A stretch of DNA of 54,532 bases, from positions 1 through 54,532 of the forward strand of contig JAFLKN010000058.1 of NCBI GenBank assembly GCA_019163175.1. The letters are read 5' to 3'. This DNA is from Prolixibacteraceae bacterium (GTDB taxonomy: Bacteria; Bacteroidota; Bacteroidia; Bacteroidales; Prolixibacteraceae). Each line of letters begins with the position of its first letter. The first letter of the stretch is position 1. This document shows, in pieces, positions 16,360-25,831 of this stretch. Position numbers and translations under genes: made by a program. The notes beneath the pieces were generated by a model that saw only the letters and a program-made list of their open reading frames with translations, made no database searches and was not told the DNA's origin.

Positions 16360-17421
16360 TTAAATTCCCATTGCTGTAATTGCGAGATAAACCAATCCAG
16401 CAATAAACATGCTCACAGGTATAGTTAAAACCCATGCTACCAAAAGGTTGGAAGCTACACCCCAGCGAACAGCCGAAAGACGTTTAGTCATTCCAACACC
16501 CATGATTGAACCAGCAATAGTGTGAGTTGTACTTACAGGAATACCTAATCCCTGAGAAACTGCAAACAAAGTAACAGCCCCTGCTGTCTCAGCGGCAACA
16601 CCTTCCACTGGAGTAACTTTAGTGATTTTAGTTCCCATTGTTTTAACAATTCGCCAACCGCCCATCATGGTACCAACAGATATGGCAGTATAACAGGATA
16701 TCGGGATCCATGCCGGAACATGCAGGTGTTTTTTGCCAAGTGCGTCAACCGTTTCAGAAACATGAACCCAATCTGGAATATGAAGTCCATTGACATTCAG
16801 ATGAGCGATGTAAACCATCATCGCAGCACTTATAATTCCAACCACTTTTTGCGAGTCGCTTCCTCCATGACCTAAACTAAAAGCTCCGGAAGATACCAAC
16901 TGAAGTCTTTTGAACCATTTGTCGGCATGATGTGGATTGACTCTTCTACAAGTCCAGAGAATTACTAGGGTAATTAAATAGGACATTAACATTCCTATGA
17001 TCGGCGCAAGAAAAATGAATCCTATTGTTTTAAGAATTACGGCTTGATTAATAACAGCAAAGCTTCCGGTATGTGCAACGGCAGCACCGGCAAAACCACC
17101 AATTAAAGTGTGCGACGATGATGATGGAATTCCAAAATACCAGGTCAGAAGGTTCCAGATAATAGCGGCAACAATACCAGCTAAGATAACCTGAAGGCTG
17201 ATTACACTGCTATCTACAGTTTTAGCAACTGTATTGGCAACCTTTAGGTCAAAAATCCAGTAAGCAACAAAATTAAAAAAGGCAGCCCACATTACAGCCG
17301 GAAGAGGAGCTAGTACTTTTGTTGAAACTACTGTAGCAATTGAATTGGCAGCATCATGAAATCCGTTAATCAGATCAAACACAAATGCTAAAACGATAAT
17401 AACAATCAATATTGTAAGCAT
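16360..17421 (-). CDS. Pit-family inorganic phosphate transporter
   Basis: A 353-residue, very hydrophobic inner-membrane protein with about 8-10 helices and the two inverted PHO4 signatures: FDLINGFHDAANSIATVVST near the N-terminus and GIPVSTTHTIAGSIMGVG near the C-terminus, plus GIPSSSSHTLIGGFAGAAV in the middle. Pit proteins are low-affinity, cation-coupled phosphate (often metal-phosphate) carriers. It lies 42 bases after the DUF47 gene on the same strand; this pairing is well known and DUF47 proteins modulate Pit. No Pho-type regulatory site was recognised. Confidence 0.93.
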   Translation of the reverse strand: MLTILIVIIVLAFVFDLINGFHDAANSIATVVSTKVLAPLPAVMWAAFFNFVAYWIFDLKVANTVAKTVDSSVISLQVILAGIVAAIIWNLLTWYFGIPSSSSHTLIGGFAGAAVAHTGSFAVINQAVILKTIGFIFLAPIIGMLMSYLITLVILWTCRRVNPHHADKWFKRLQLVSSGAFSLGHGGSDSQKVVGIISAAMMVYIAHLNVNGLHIPDWVHVSETVDALGKKHLHVPAWIPISCYTAISVGTMMGGWRIVKTMGTKITKVTPVEGVAAETAGAVTLFAVSQGLGIPVSTTHTIAGSIMGVGMTKRLSAVRWGVASNLLVAWVLTIPVSMFIAGLVYLAITAMGI

Positions 17422-17463
17422 AGCCTGAAATAAAGAGTTTTGAAACTATAAACTGACCTTGAA

Positions 17464-18111
17464 TCAGGCGTATTTTACCAAAATAGTCTTAACCACATCA
17501 GAAACATCTTCAATTTTGTTGGCAATTTTTTCAATATTCTGAAGAATTTCTTTCTGTTTAATCAGCTCAATCGGATCTTTCTCATTTTCAAAAAGACTAG
17601 AAATAGCCATATGGTAATATTCATCAACGCGACTCTCAAGTTTATGTAGCTCTTTGCAGGATTTTAAAACTTTTTGTGAATTTTTAAAATCTTCCAATCC
17701 TCCTACAGCCACCTTGATCTGGAGACAGCCTTGATGAATAATTGCTACCATTTCTTTCATATAGCTGCTGAAATTAGTACAACGATACAAGTCCACTTTC
17801 CCAGACAAACTATAGATTAAATCAACCACATCATCAATTTTTGAAGTCAAGTCATTAATATCTTCCCGGTCAAATGGGGTAATAAATGAATGATTCAACA
17901 CATCGAAGATTTGATTGGTAAACTCATCACCCTTCTTTTCTATCGCCTTAATGGTTAGGCTTATAGCCCTTCTGTCATCAGCCGATGGAGAATTAAAAAG
18001 TTTTTCGAGCGCCGCAGAGGCTTCAATGGTATTCTCTGCAGCCTGATTAAACATGGCGTAAAACTTTTTTTCTTTTGGAACAAAATACTTAAGTAATCCT
18101 GAAAAATTCAT
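17464..18111 (-). CDS. DUF47 family (PhoU-like) Pit accessory protein
   Basis: The 215-residue, all-helical cytoplasmic protein belongs to the DUF47/PhoU-like group. Typical segments are YFVPKEKKFYAMFNQAAENT, IEKKGDEFTNQIFDVLNHSF, the metal-binding-type run ITPFDREDINDLTSKIDDVVD and a final NKIEDVSDVVKTILVKYA. Such proteins are encoded next to pit genes and adjust phosphate uptake. It is the first gene of this two-gene operon. Its start (MNFSGLLKYFVPKE) is the normal family start. Confidence 0.92.
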   Translation of the reverse strand: MNFSGLLKYFVPKEKKFYAMFNQAAENTIEASAALEKLFNSPSADDRRAISLTIKAIEKKGDEFTNQIFDVLNHSFITPFDREDINDLTSKIDDVVDLIYSLSGKVDLYRCTNFSSYMKEMVAIIHQGCLQIKVAVGGLEDFKNSQKVLKSCKELHKLESRVDEYYHMAISSLFENEKDPIELIKQKEILQNIEKIANKIEDVSDVVKTILVKYA

Positions 18112-18440
18112 ACTATTTATATTAATTGAAAAATCAATCTAAAATTCAGGGCACAAATATGCAAATAAGAATTATTTCAGAAGTAGAATATTTAATTAAA
18201 ATGTAATTTGTGTAATATATTTTTAATCGTTTTGCAATACCTTCCATGCCATTACATTAAATACAATCAAATCACACTTTTCGTGATGGTTAGGCATAGC
18301 GATTCTGATGACAAATATCAACAGACTTATAACTTACTTTTTGTTCGGAATTACTACATTTGCCCCACAACAAAAGAAAGAACTTAGCCGTTATTCAGGC
18401 GAAGTTTTAAACATCAGGTATTTACTTAAAATTAAAGACT
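18112..18440. other. AT-rich gap between the DUF47 and hemA regions
   Basis: This 329-base stretch separates divergent genes and must hold the promoter of the DUF47-pit operon. I see no exact TAnnTTTG box for the minus strand. A 73-codon frame beginning at 18308 has a signal-peptide-like start (MTNINRLITYFLFG) but overlaps the next frame and has no other support. Confidence 0.4.
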
Positions 18441-18797
18441 GTGTTTTTTCTAGGACTATTATCTACACCACTGCCCTATTTACTGCTAGCCGCATTTTAT
18501 TTTTTCGGCTTTGCAATGGGTCTGTTTAATAATAGCACAGGAGACGAAGCTGTTGAAACTATTTCAGCGGTAACTATACCAGTTGAAGCCAAGCAAAAAA
18601 CAGCAGAACCATCTACATTTTATTTTCAGGTAAATCCTACACAAAATCAAATTCAATCTGATGTTTTCATATCCGAAGATACTTCTTCGGCTCATTCACC
18701 AGATATCCGAACGACCGTTTTCCAAATAAGGAACACTGAAGTTCCAGATTTTCACTACAGCGGATTTAGTTTTTCGCGTCCTCCTCCATCTGTTTAA
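18441..18797 (+). CDS. Small membrane-anchored hypothetical protein upstream of hemA
   Basis: The frame encodes 118 residues starting at a GTG; the open frame begins at 18411 and contains no ATG before residue 26. The first 30 residues form one long hydrophobic segment (FFLGLLSTPLPYLLLAAFYF), followed by an acidic, Ser/Thr-rich soluble part ending in RPPPSV. It looks like a single-pass membrane protein with its tail outside or in the periplasm. I do not recognise a family. It precedes hemA by 128 bases on the same strand and might be co-transcribed. The real start is uncertain, and it could be a decayed gene fused in another frame to the preceding 73-codon frame. Confidence 0.4.
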   Translation: MFFLGLLSTPLPYLLLAAFYFFGFAMGLFNNSTGDEAVETISAVTIPVEAKQKTAEPSTFYFQVNPTQNQIQSDVFISEDTSSAHSPDIRTTVFQIRNTEVPDFHYSGFSFSRPPPSV

Positions 18798-18925
18798 TCC
18801 ATTAAAAGTTTGCACGCTTTTAAATTTTAGCCTTTGGGTAATCAATTTATCTAAAGTCAGCTAAAAAAAATCAACTTTTACTGTGCATAATTGTTTTGGG
18901 TTAGCAATCCTGATAAAGATACATT

Positions 18926-20179
18926 ATGATTGGGGTGATAGGAATTAGCTATAAGACAGCACCACTAGAAATTCGCGAGAGATTTTCATTTGCAAAAACT
19001 GATATAGTACCGTTTTCTGAATTGCTTCAGCAGGAAACAGAAATTGCCGATTTGGTACTTATTTCGACATGTAACCGGACTGAGATTTATTTCTCACAGG
19101 ATAAACATGACAACCAGACCGCATTTGAGCTCATCTATGAAATGGTCAAAAAATTCAAAGGAGTTACTGATCATTGCTGGCATTACTTTTACCATCGGGC
19201 AAATGCCGGTGCGGTGCGGCATTTGTTTGAAGTCAGTTCCGGATTGGATTCTCTGATTATCGGAGAAGATCAAATTATCGGACAGGTAAAAGAAGCTTAC
19301 ATCACTTGCACCGAATTGGCGCTTACTGATGCTGTTTTGATGAGACTTTTCCAGAAATCGTTTGAGGCTGGAAAGCGAGTGCGTACCGAAACTGGCATTA
19401 AACTTGGAATAACTTCGGTGAGCAGCGCTGCTGTTGAAATGTGTGCTTGTTTACTGAATGGGGTAAGTGATAAAAGTGTATTGCTTGTTGGTACTGGCGA
19501 AACCGGGAATCTTGCCCTTCAGAATATCTCGAAAAAAGGGGTTGGCCGGGTTACAGTAACCAATCGCACCTTCGAAAAAGCTGAACGAACTGCCGGAAAA
19601 TACAATGGAGTTGCTGTTCCATTTGAGAATTTTGCAGACTCATTGCCCGACAATGACATTGTAATGATTGCTACATCAGCCCCAAATCCTTTAATTACAA
19701 GGGAAATGGTTATCAAGTCGCTGGAATCAAGAAACAATAAAGCACAGGTATATATTGACTTGTCCGTTCCACGAAATATTGAAAAATCGGTAGCTGATCT
19801 TGAAAACATCAGCGTTTTAGGTGTTGACGACCTTCAGGAAATTGTAAAACAAACCACCGAGAAGAAGAAGGAAAGCGCCGAAAAAGCTAAAATTATTATC
19901 GACGACGTTGTAGCCGACTTTAACGAATGGCTTGCCAGCCGATCGCTGCGTCCGGCCATCAATACCATAACCACAAACCTTCAGACCATCAATCTGGAAG
20001 AATTATCAACCTACCGAAAATTAAATACTCCTGAAATGCAGGAAATCGTTGATGATTATGCCAAACATCTTACGCAGCGGTACACGCGTTTACTCATCAA
20101 AAACCTCAAAGATTTGACGGATAACGGAAAAAACATCGATTCGTTAAAAATCATCAATGATTTATTTAAATTCGACTAA
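18926..20179 (+). CDS. hemA: Glutamyl-tRNA reductase
   Basis: HemA reduces glutamyl-tRNA to glutamate-1-semialdehyde with NADPH, the committed step of the C5 heme pathway. The 417-residue protein starts MIGVIGISYKTAPLEIRERF and has the catalytic Cys in LISTCNRTEIY, the specificity segment FEVSSGLDSLIIGEDQIIGQ, a Rossmann NADPH site around VLLVGTGETGNLALQN and a C-terminal dimerisation helix region. The length is normal. It heads the hemA-hemC-hemD-hemB-hemL run; hemC follows after 46 bases. Confidence 0.97.
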   Translation: MIGVIGISYKTAPLEIRERFSFAKTDIVPFSELLQQETEIADLVLISTCNRTEIYFSQDKHDNQTAFELIYEMVKKFKGVTDHCWHYFYHRANAGAVRHLFEVSSGLDSLIIGEDQIIGQVKEAYITCTELALTDAVLMRLFQKSFEAGKRVRTETGIKLGITSVSSAAVEMCACLLNGVSDKSVLLVGTGETGNLALQNISKKGVGRVTVTNRTFEKAERTAGKYNGVAVPFENFADSLPDNDIVMIATSAPNPLITREMVIKSLESRNNKAQVYIDLSVPRNIEKSVADLENISVLGVDDLQEIVKQTTEKKKESAEKAKIIIDDVVADFNEWLASRSLRPAINTITTNLQTINLEELSTYRKLNTPEMQEIVDDYAKHLTQRYTRLLIKNLKDLTDNGKNIDSLKIINDLFKFD

Positions 20180-20225
20180 ATTATTTTGGCATTAAATCCG
20201 CTCGTTTTGCGATTGAACGAACTCA

Positions 20226-21167
20226 ATGAAAGAAATGATTAAAATTGGCACACGTGGTAGCCAACTTGCACTTTATCAGGCAAAAAAGGTAAAAGCTACG
20301 CTCGAAATATTGTTCCCCGGACTTCAGGTTGAACTCGAAATTATAAAAACAAAAGGTGATAAAATTCTCGATGTTGCGCTGTCAAAAATCGGCGACAAAG
20401 GATTATTTACCAAAGAAATTGAAAATGCACTGATCGATGGTACCGTTGATTTGGCTGTTCACAGTCTGAAAGACCTTCCCACTACCCTTCCTGAAGGACT
20501 TAAATTAGGCGCTGTTTTGGAACGCGGCGAATTCCGTGATGCTCTGGTCAGCAAAAACGGTAAAAAGCTCTCAGAACTTGGAGCAGGCGATGTGGTGGCA
20601 ACCTCTAGCTTAAGGCGTATTGCTGGCCTCCTGAAAATAAATAATCAGATTACAATTAAAGACATTCGTGGAAACGTAAATTCCCGTCTTCAGAAAATGG
20701 AAGATGGCTATTGCGATGCCATGATTATGGCGGCTGCCGGTTTACAGCGGCTTGGCCTTGAAAAATATATCACCGAAATTATCGATCCTGAAGTGATTCT
20801 TCCTGCTGTTAGTCAGGGTGCAATTGCCATCGAAACACGCATTGGCGACACCGAAGTTGAAACCTTAATGGCCAAAATCAACCATACCGAAACATGGAAT
20901 GCAGTGGTTGCCGAAAGGGCATTTCTGGCCGAACTTCAGGGAGGCTGCCAGGTTCCGCTTGGCTGTTTTTCGAGCATAACAAACGGAAAGCTAACACTTA
21001 GCGGTTTCGTTGCTTCGATTGACGGGAAAAGATACATTCGGGAGACAATTTCAGGAGAATTGGCTGAAGGAGCAAAACTTGGGATTGCACTTGCAGGTAT
21101 CATGCAGGAAAAGGGAGCTACCGAAATTCTGAATGAAATCAAATCGGGAAATCAACCTTTGATCTAA
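20226..21167 (+). CDS. hemC: Hydroxymethylbilane synthase (porphobilinogen deaminase)
   Basis: HemC joins four porphobilinogen units to hydroxymethylbilane. The 313-residue protein has the motifs IKIGTRGSQLALYQAK, SLKDLPTTLPEGLKLGAVL, TSSLRR and IRGNVNSRLQKM. The dipyrromethane cofactor attaches to the Cys in LQGGCQVPLG. The start at 20226 (MKEMIKIGTRGSQ) agrees with the family. hemD begins 5 bases after its stop, so the two are almost certainly translated from one mRNA. Confidence 0.97.
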   Translation: MKEMIKIGTRGSQLALYQAKKVKATLEILFPGLQVELEIIKTKGDKILDVALSKIGDKGLFTKEIENALIDGTVDLAVHSLKDLPTTLPEGLKLGAVLERGEFRDALVSKNGKKLSELGAGDVVATSSLRRIAGLLKINNQITIKDIRGNVNSRLQKMEDGYCDAMIMAAAGLQRLGLEKYITEIIDPEVILPAVSQGAIAIETRIGDTEVETLMAKINHTETWNAVVAERAFLAELQGGCQVPLGCFSSITNGKLTLSGFVASIDGKRYIRETISGELAEGAKLGIALAGIMQEKGATEILNEIKSGNQPLI

Positions 21168-21172
21168 TCAAA

Positions 21173-21943
21173 ATGAGCAAACTACTCGAAAATAAAGTAT
21201 TTATATCTACCCGGCCTGCAGGTCAGTCTGCTGAATTGGAGAATCTTCTGGCCGAAGAATCAGCAACACTTATTTCTATGCCAACTATAGAAATAAAGCC
21301 TTTGCCACTCGACGAGTTTGCCGTATCACAGCTAAAAAATCTGGCCGAATTCAACTGGATCGTTTTCACCAGCCCCAACGGCCTGAAATATTTCTTCGCC
21401 CGCTTGTTCGAAATTCAGAAGAATTATGGACTTCCGGAGCATTTAAAAATTGCGGTGGTTGGAAAAAAAACGGCCGCTCACCTGGAATGTTACGGCACTT
21501 CGGCTTCATTCATCAACCTCGGAAATACTGCTGAAGATTTTGTTGTTGATTTCTTTCACCGGGTTAATTTGGGCGAACGGGTACTTTTCCCAATCGGTAA
21601 TCTGGCTCGGACTGTAATCGAAGATAAAATCTCAAAAAAAGCGGTTTGCACCCGGATATTGTTTTACGAAACTTTGTTGCCTGAAACCGTTGACAATAAA
21701 GCTATTCAACTTATCGCGAATGATCAGTACGACATGATTGTTCTGACGAGTCCCTCTTCATGCACAAACTTGCTACAACTTCTACCCGAAAAAACAGATC
21801 CGTTAAAACTGCGGTTAGTTTGTATCGGACAAACAACATCGGCAGAAGTTATCCGTAACGGCATTGAACCACTAATCACTGCCGGAACAGCCAATTCGCA
21901 GGGAATTTATTCGGCTATTCTCAATTATTTTCAGAAAAAATAA
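21173..21943 (+). CDS. hemD: Uroporphyrinogen-III synthase
   Basis: HemD closes and inverts ring D of hydroxymethylbilane to give uroporphyrinogen III. The 256-residue protein is weakly conserved, as usual for the family, but shows the opening [20 protein letters not shown], the [16 protein letters not shown] segment, [14 protein letters not shown] and the late [14 protein letters not shown] followed by [15 protein letters not shown]. Its place between hemC and hemB, 5 and 17 bases from its neighbours, settles the call. Confidence 0.93.
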   Translation: MSKLLENKVFISTRPAGQSAELENLLAEESATLISMPTIEIKPLPLDEFAVSQLKNLAEFNWIVFTSPNGLKYFFARLFEIQKNYGLPEHLKIAVVGKKTAAHLECYGTSASFINLGNTAEDFVVDFFHRVNLGERVLFPIGNLARTVIEDKISKKAVCTRILFYETLLPETVDNKAIQLIANDQYDMIVLTSPSSCTNLLQLLPEKTDPLKLRLVCIGQTTSAEVIRNGIEPLITAGTANSQGIYSAILNYFQKK

Positions 21944-21960
21944 CACTAAATACATCAATT

Positions 21961-22929
21961 ATGTCTTTCCCAATCACACGACTCAGGAGATTAAGACACA
22001 CCCCTGTTTTACGCAATTTAGTACGCGAAACCATATTAACCCGCGACGATCTGGTTATGCCATTGTTCGTTTGTCCGGGTACCGGAGTAAATAACCCAAT
22101 TTCGTCGATGCCTGGAAACTCGCAATTATCTGTTGATTTGCTTGTTGAAGAATGTCGCAGGTTATATGGACTAGGTATTCAGGCTGTACTTTTATTCGGT
22201 ATTCCGGAACACAAAGACGAACACGGATTGGTGGCCTGCGAACACAACGGTATTGTGCAAAAAGCTGTTCGTGCGCTTAAAGCTGCCTTGCCCGATTTAT
22301 ACATTATTGCTGATATTTGCAATTGCGAATATACTACACACGGCCATTGCGGAACCATTGTGGATGGCGATGTGCACAACGATCTTACCTTGGTAACTCT
22401 GGCTAAACAATCGGTTTCGCTGGCACAAGAAGGTGTTGATATGGTAGCGCCCAGTGACATGATGGACGGACGTGTTGGGGCCATCCGCCGGGCTCTCGAC
22501 GACAATGGTTTTTACAATTTACCTATTATGGCTTATTCAGCCAAATATGCATCCAGTTTTTATGGGCCATTCCGTGAAGCTGCCGAAAGCGCACCCAAAT
22601 TTGGGAATCGTGCCACGTACCAGATGGATCCGGCCAATGGCAATGAGGCTTTGCGCGAAGTAGCCCTCGATATTGAAGAAGGTGCCGACATTGTTATGGT
22701 AAAACCTGCTTTAAGTTACTTGGATATTATTCAGCGTGTGAAAACAAATTTCAACATTCCGATTGCTGCTTATAATGTTAGTGGTGAATATTCCATGGTG
22801 AAAGCCGCGGCAGCCAATGGCTGGATTGATGAAAAACGAATGGTTCGCGAAATTCTGACTTCAATCAAACGTGCCGGATCGGATATCATTATAACCTACC
22901 ACGCGCAGGAAATTATCAAAGAATTGTAA
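21961..22929 (+). CDS. hemB: Delta-aminolevulinic acid dehydratase (porphobilinogen synthase)
   Basis: HemB condenses two 5-aminolevulinate molecules to porphobilinogen. The 322-residue protein has the active-site lysines in [17 protein letters not shown] and in [12 protein letters not shown], and the cysteine-rich metal site [12 protein letters not shown], which indicates the zinc-dependent type. The N-terminal [18 protein letters not shown] is typical. It follows hemD by 17 bases and precedes hemL. Confidence 0.97.
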   Translation: MSFPITRLRRLRHTPVLRNLVRETILTRDDLVMPLFVCPGTGVNNPISSMPGNSQLSVDLLVEECRRLYGLGIQAVLLFGIPEHKDEHGLVACEHNGIVQKAVRALKAALPDLYIIADICNCEYTTHGHCGTIVDGDVHNDLTLVTLAKQSVSLAQEGVDMVAPSDMMDGRVGAIRRALDDNGFYNLPIMAYSAKYASSFYGPFREAAESAPKFGNRATYQMDPANGNEALREVALDIEEGADIVMVKPALSYLDIIQRVKTNFNIPIAAYNVSGEYSMVKAAAANGWIDEKRMVREILTSIKRAGSDIIITYHAQEIIKEL

Positions 22930-22949
22930 AATAGCATCAAGACAAAAGA

Positions 22950-22981
22950 ATCAAGTATCTGGATTTTTCTTGATACTTGAT
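22950..22981. repeat. Hairpin between hemB and hemL
   Basis: ATCAAGTATC (22950-22959) and GATACTTGAT (22972-22981) are perfect inverted 10-mers with a 12-base loop; a related word GATACCTGATAC follows. It may tune read-through from hemB into hemL. Confidence 0.6.
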
Positions 22982-23006
22982 ACCTGATACTTCAAAATTG
23001 ATAATC

Positions 23007-24305
23007 ATGAAAAACTACATTCAAAGCATAACTGCTTTTCAGGAAGCACAAAAACATATTCCGGGCGGAGTAAATTCACCGGTGCGTTCATTTAAAAGTG
23101 TTGACGGTGATCCGTTGTTTATTGCCAGCGCCAAAGGAGCCAAGGTTTTCGACATCGATGGGCACGAATACATTGACTATGTTGGTTCGTGGGGCCCGAT
23201 GATTTTAGGTCATGCCCATCCGGATGTGATCATGGCGATTCAGAAAACAGCAGCTAAAGGAACCAGCTTCGGTGCACCAACCCTGCTCGAAACAGAGATG
23301 GCACTGCAAATCAAAAAAATGGTCCCTTCAGTAGATTCAATTCGTATGGTAAACTCCGGAACGGAAGCTACAATGAGCGCTTTGCGCTTGGCTCGTGGAT
23401 ATACCAACCGCGAATTGGTCATCAAATTTGAGGGTTGTTACCACGGACACAACGATAGTTTCCTAATCAAAGCCGGATCGGGTGCCTTGACTTTGGGAAC
23501 ACCTAATTCTCCTGGTGTTACTTCCGGAACAGCAAAAGATACGCTGACTGCAGGCTATAACGATCTGGATTCGGTCAATGAATTATTTATTCGTTACCCG
23601 GAACAGATTGCAGCATTGATACTGGAACCAGTTACCGGAAACATGGGCGTTGTAATTCCAAAGCCTGAATTCATTCAGGGAATACGTGACCTTTGTACAA
23701 AATACGGAACAGTACTGATTTTCGACGAAGTGATGACTGGCTTCCGCCTGTCGAAAGGTGGAGCACAACAAATACTCGGAATCACTCCCGATTTAACTTG
23801 CTTTGGTAAAATTATTGGCGGCGGTCTTCCTGTTGGCGCTTACGGCGGCAAGCAGGAAATCATGGATAAACTGGCTCCCAAAGGTCCGGTTTATCAGGCA
23901 GGAACACTCTCCGGAAACCCATTGGCCATGTCAGCAGGTCTCACTACATTGAAAATATTAGACGAAACCGATGGTTTTTACGATATGCTCGAAGACAAGT
24001 CGGCCCAACTGGGAGAAGGAATCAAAAAATGCTTAGCCGACCTTAATTTTCCTGGAGTGGTAAATCGTGTTGGCTCTATGTTTACACTTTTCTTTACCGA
24101 AGAAGATCGTGTAAATTCATTCGCAGATGCCTGCAAATGCAACACAGCTACCTACGCCAAATACTTTAAAATGGCTTTGGAAAGTGGAATCTACCTCGCA
24201 CCATCGCAGTTTGAAGCTGGATTTATGTCGGCGGCACACACTGCTAAAAAAATAGATAAAACCATTGAGGCCACTTACGAAGCATTGAAAGCGTTGAAGG
24301 GATAA
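23007..24305 (+). CDS. hemL: Glutamate-1-semialdehyde 2,1-aminomutase
   Basis: HemL uses PLP to convert glutamate-1-semialdehyde to 5-aminolevulinate, directly after HemA in the pathway. The 432-residue protein has [49 protein letters not shown], the Asp motif [16 protein letters not shown] and the PLP lysine in [18 protein letters not shown] chose the ATG at 23007; an in-frame TTG 30 bases upstream falls in the intergenic hairpin region. Length and start agree with the family. Confidence 0.97.
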   Translation: MKNYIQSITAFQEAQKHIPGGVNSPVRSFKSVDGDPLFIASAKGAKVFDIDGHEYIDYVGSWGPMILGHAHPDVIMAIQKTAAKGTSFGAPTLLETEMALQIKKMVPSVDSIRMVNSGTEATMSALRLARGYTNRELVIKFEGCYHGHNDSFLIKAGSGALTLGTPNSPGVTSGTAKDTLTAGYNDLDSVNELFIRYPEQIAALILEPVTGNMGVVIPKPEFIQGIRDLCTKYGTVLIFDEVMTGFRLSKGGAQQILGITPDLTCFGKIIGGGLPVGAYGGKQEIMDKLAPKGPVYQAGTLSGNPLAMSAGLTTLKILDETDGFYDMLEDKSAQLGEGIKKCLADLNFPGVVNRVGSMFTLFFTEEDRVNSFADACKCNTATYAKYFKMALESGIYLAPSQFEAGFMSAAHTAKKIDKTIEATYEALKALKG

Positions 24306-24562
24306 ATCTATTAATAGAGCTGCGATCTAAGACTTCGGCTTAAACTCTGATGAACGTTTATAAAAGGAATTATGAATTCTCCTTTGATGGAATGTTTTTC
24401 AAAAAAAGGCAACTATGCATCAGCTATAAAACGTATTAACCTGATAGTCAAAACAAACATTAACCCAATTAATTCTGGCAGATTTTTTGAAGTAGCATTG
24501 GTGCTGATAAGAATTACGAAACAAATTTCAGCGAAAACAGGAAACAATTAAAACTTACGATC

Positions 24563-25798
24563 ATGAAAACAAAAATTGGAATCTTAGTTTTAGCCTTATG
24601 CACAATCTACTTCAATGTACAGGCTCAACGACGCATGGTTACTACAACTCGTGCAACAAGCAACGAAATAAGCGACAACCTTGACTTGGATGCAGTAGCT
24701 TCCATTTTCGGCGATTCAGAAAATCTGGAGGACTTTGAACGTCGGCTTAACGATCCGGATACCCGGATTTCGAACCTCGACTTAAATCAGGATGGTTATA
24801 TTGACTATTTACGCGTTCTCGAAAATTCTTCCGACCGCAATTCTCTGGTAGTTATTCAGGCAGTTCTTGACGAAGATGTTTTTCAGGATGTTGCCACCAT
24901 CGAAATAGAAAGAACTTCAAACAGCAATCACCGGATCCAAATTGTAGGTGATAGTTATATTTACGGCTCAAATTATATCATTGAACCTGTATTTTACCGT
25001 ACACCGTTAATCTTCTCATTCTTTTGGGGACCACGTTACAGCCCATGGCAATCACCTTACTACTGGAACTATTATCCAAGATGGTACAGCTATTACAGAC
25101 CATGTTCTCCGTTTAAATACCGCAGAAACGTTTATGCACATATCAATTACGAAAACAAATATCATCGTGGACACGACCGGAATATTCATTTTTCCGGAGA
25201 TAACTACAACCGAATCCGGAGAAATGATTTCGCAAACAGGCATCCTGAACGTGCTTTTGAAAGCAGACATCAAGGTATAAGTAACAGAAATGAATTAAAT
25301 AACAGAAGGCCTGATAACCAGGTTGGTCGTCAACGTGGAAACGATGTGCAACGGTCGAATGACAACCAATATCAGTACAACAAAAATGCAAATTCAGGCA
25401 GAGGCGAAAGACAAGGAAATGTAAATGAGGGCAGACGACCTTCTAATGTACAGTCAGGTACAAATCATTCCCGTCCGAGAGAAAGTAACAATATTGAGCA
25501 GAATCAAAGGAGATCATACCCAAGTAGTGGTTCAGAATTGAAAAAAGCTGATTCAAATCGTGAACCAATTCAAAGACGTTCTGTTTCACGGAGCAACCAA
25601 ACTTCCAATCCTGAACGATCAGCACCTCGCGTTGAGTCGAACAAAAGAAGTTCTGTTTCATCAGGAAGATCGAATTCGGAATCCATTAGAGGCAGATCAA
25701 ATTCTAATGCCAGACCAGCGCAGCAAAGTGAGAAAAAATCTGAATCAACAAAGAGCGAGTCTAAAAAAGATTCGCATGAAAGACGAAGAACAGAATAA
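24563..25798 (+). CDS. Exported low-complexity protein with an EF-hand-like loop
   Basis: The 411-residue protein has a Sec signal peptide (MKTKIGILVLALCTIYFNVQ, cleavage after AQ). Residues 38-130 look like a folded domain with a calcium-loop-like sequence, DLNQDGYIDYL (Asp73, Asn75, Asp77, Asp81). Residues 140-185 are rich in Tyr, Trp and Pro. From about 200 the chain is a long, disordered, basic tail of Arg, Asn, Ser and Gln. I do not recognise a named family. It sits between hemL and hemE on the same strand, with 257 bases upstream, so it may have its own promoter. No role in heme synthesis is implied by its sequence; a cell-surface or periplasmic location is likely. Confidence 0.75.
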   Translation: MKTKIGILVLALCTIYFNVQAQRRMVTTTRATSNEISDNLDLDAVASIFGDSENLEDFERRLNDPDTRISNLDLNQDGYIDYLRVLENSSDRNSLVVIQAVLDEDVFQDVATIEIERTSNSNHRIQIVGDSYIYGSNYIIEPVFYRTPLIFSFFWGPRYSPWQSPYYWNYYPRWYSYYRPCSPFKYRRNVYAHINYENKYHRGHDRNIHFSGDNYNRIRRNDFANRHPERAFESRHQGISNRNELNNRRPDNQVGRQRGNDVQRSNDNQYQYNKNANSGRGERQGNVNEGRRPSNVQSGTNHSRPRESNNIEQNQRRSYPSSGSELKKADSNREPIQRRSVSRSNQTSNPERSAPRVESNKRSSVSSGRSNSESIRGRSNSNARPAQQSEKKSESTKSESKKDSHERRRTE

Positions 25799-25831
25799 GA
25801 ATAAACATACAAACTAAATACTGATTATATT

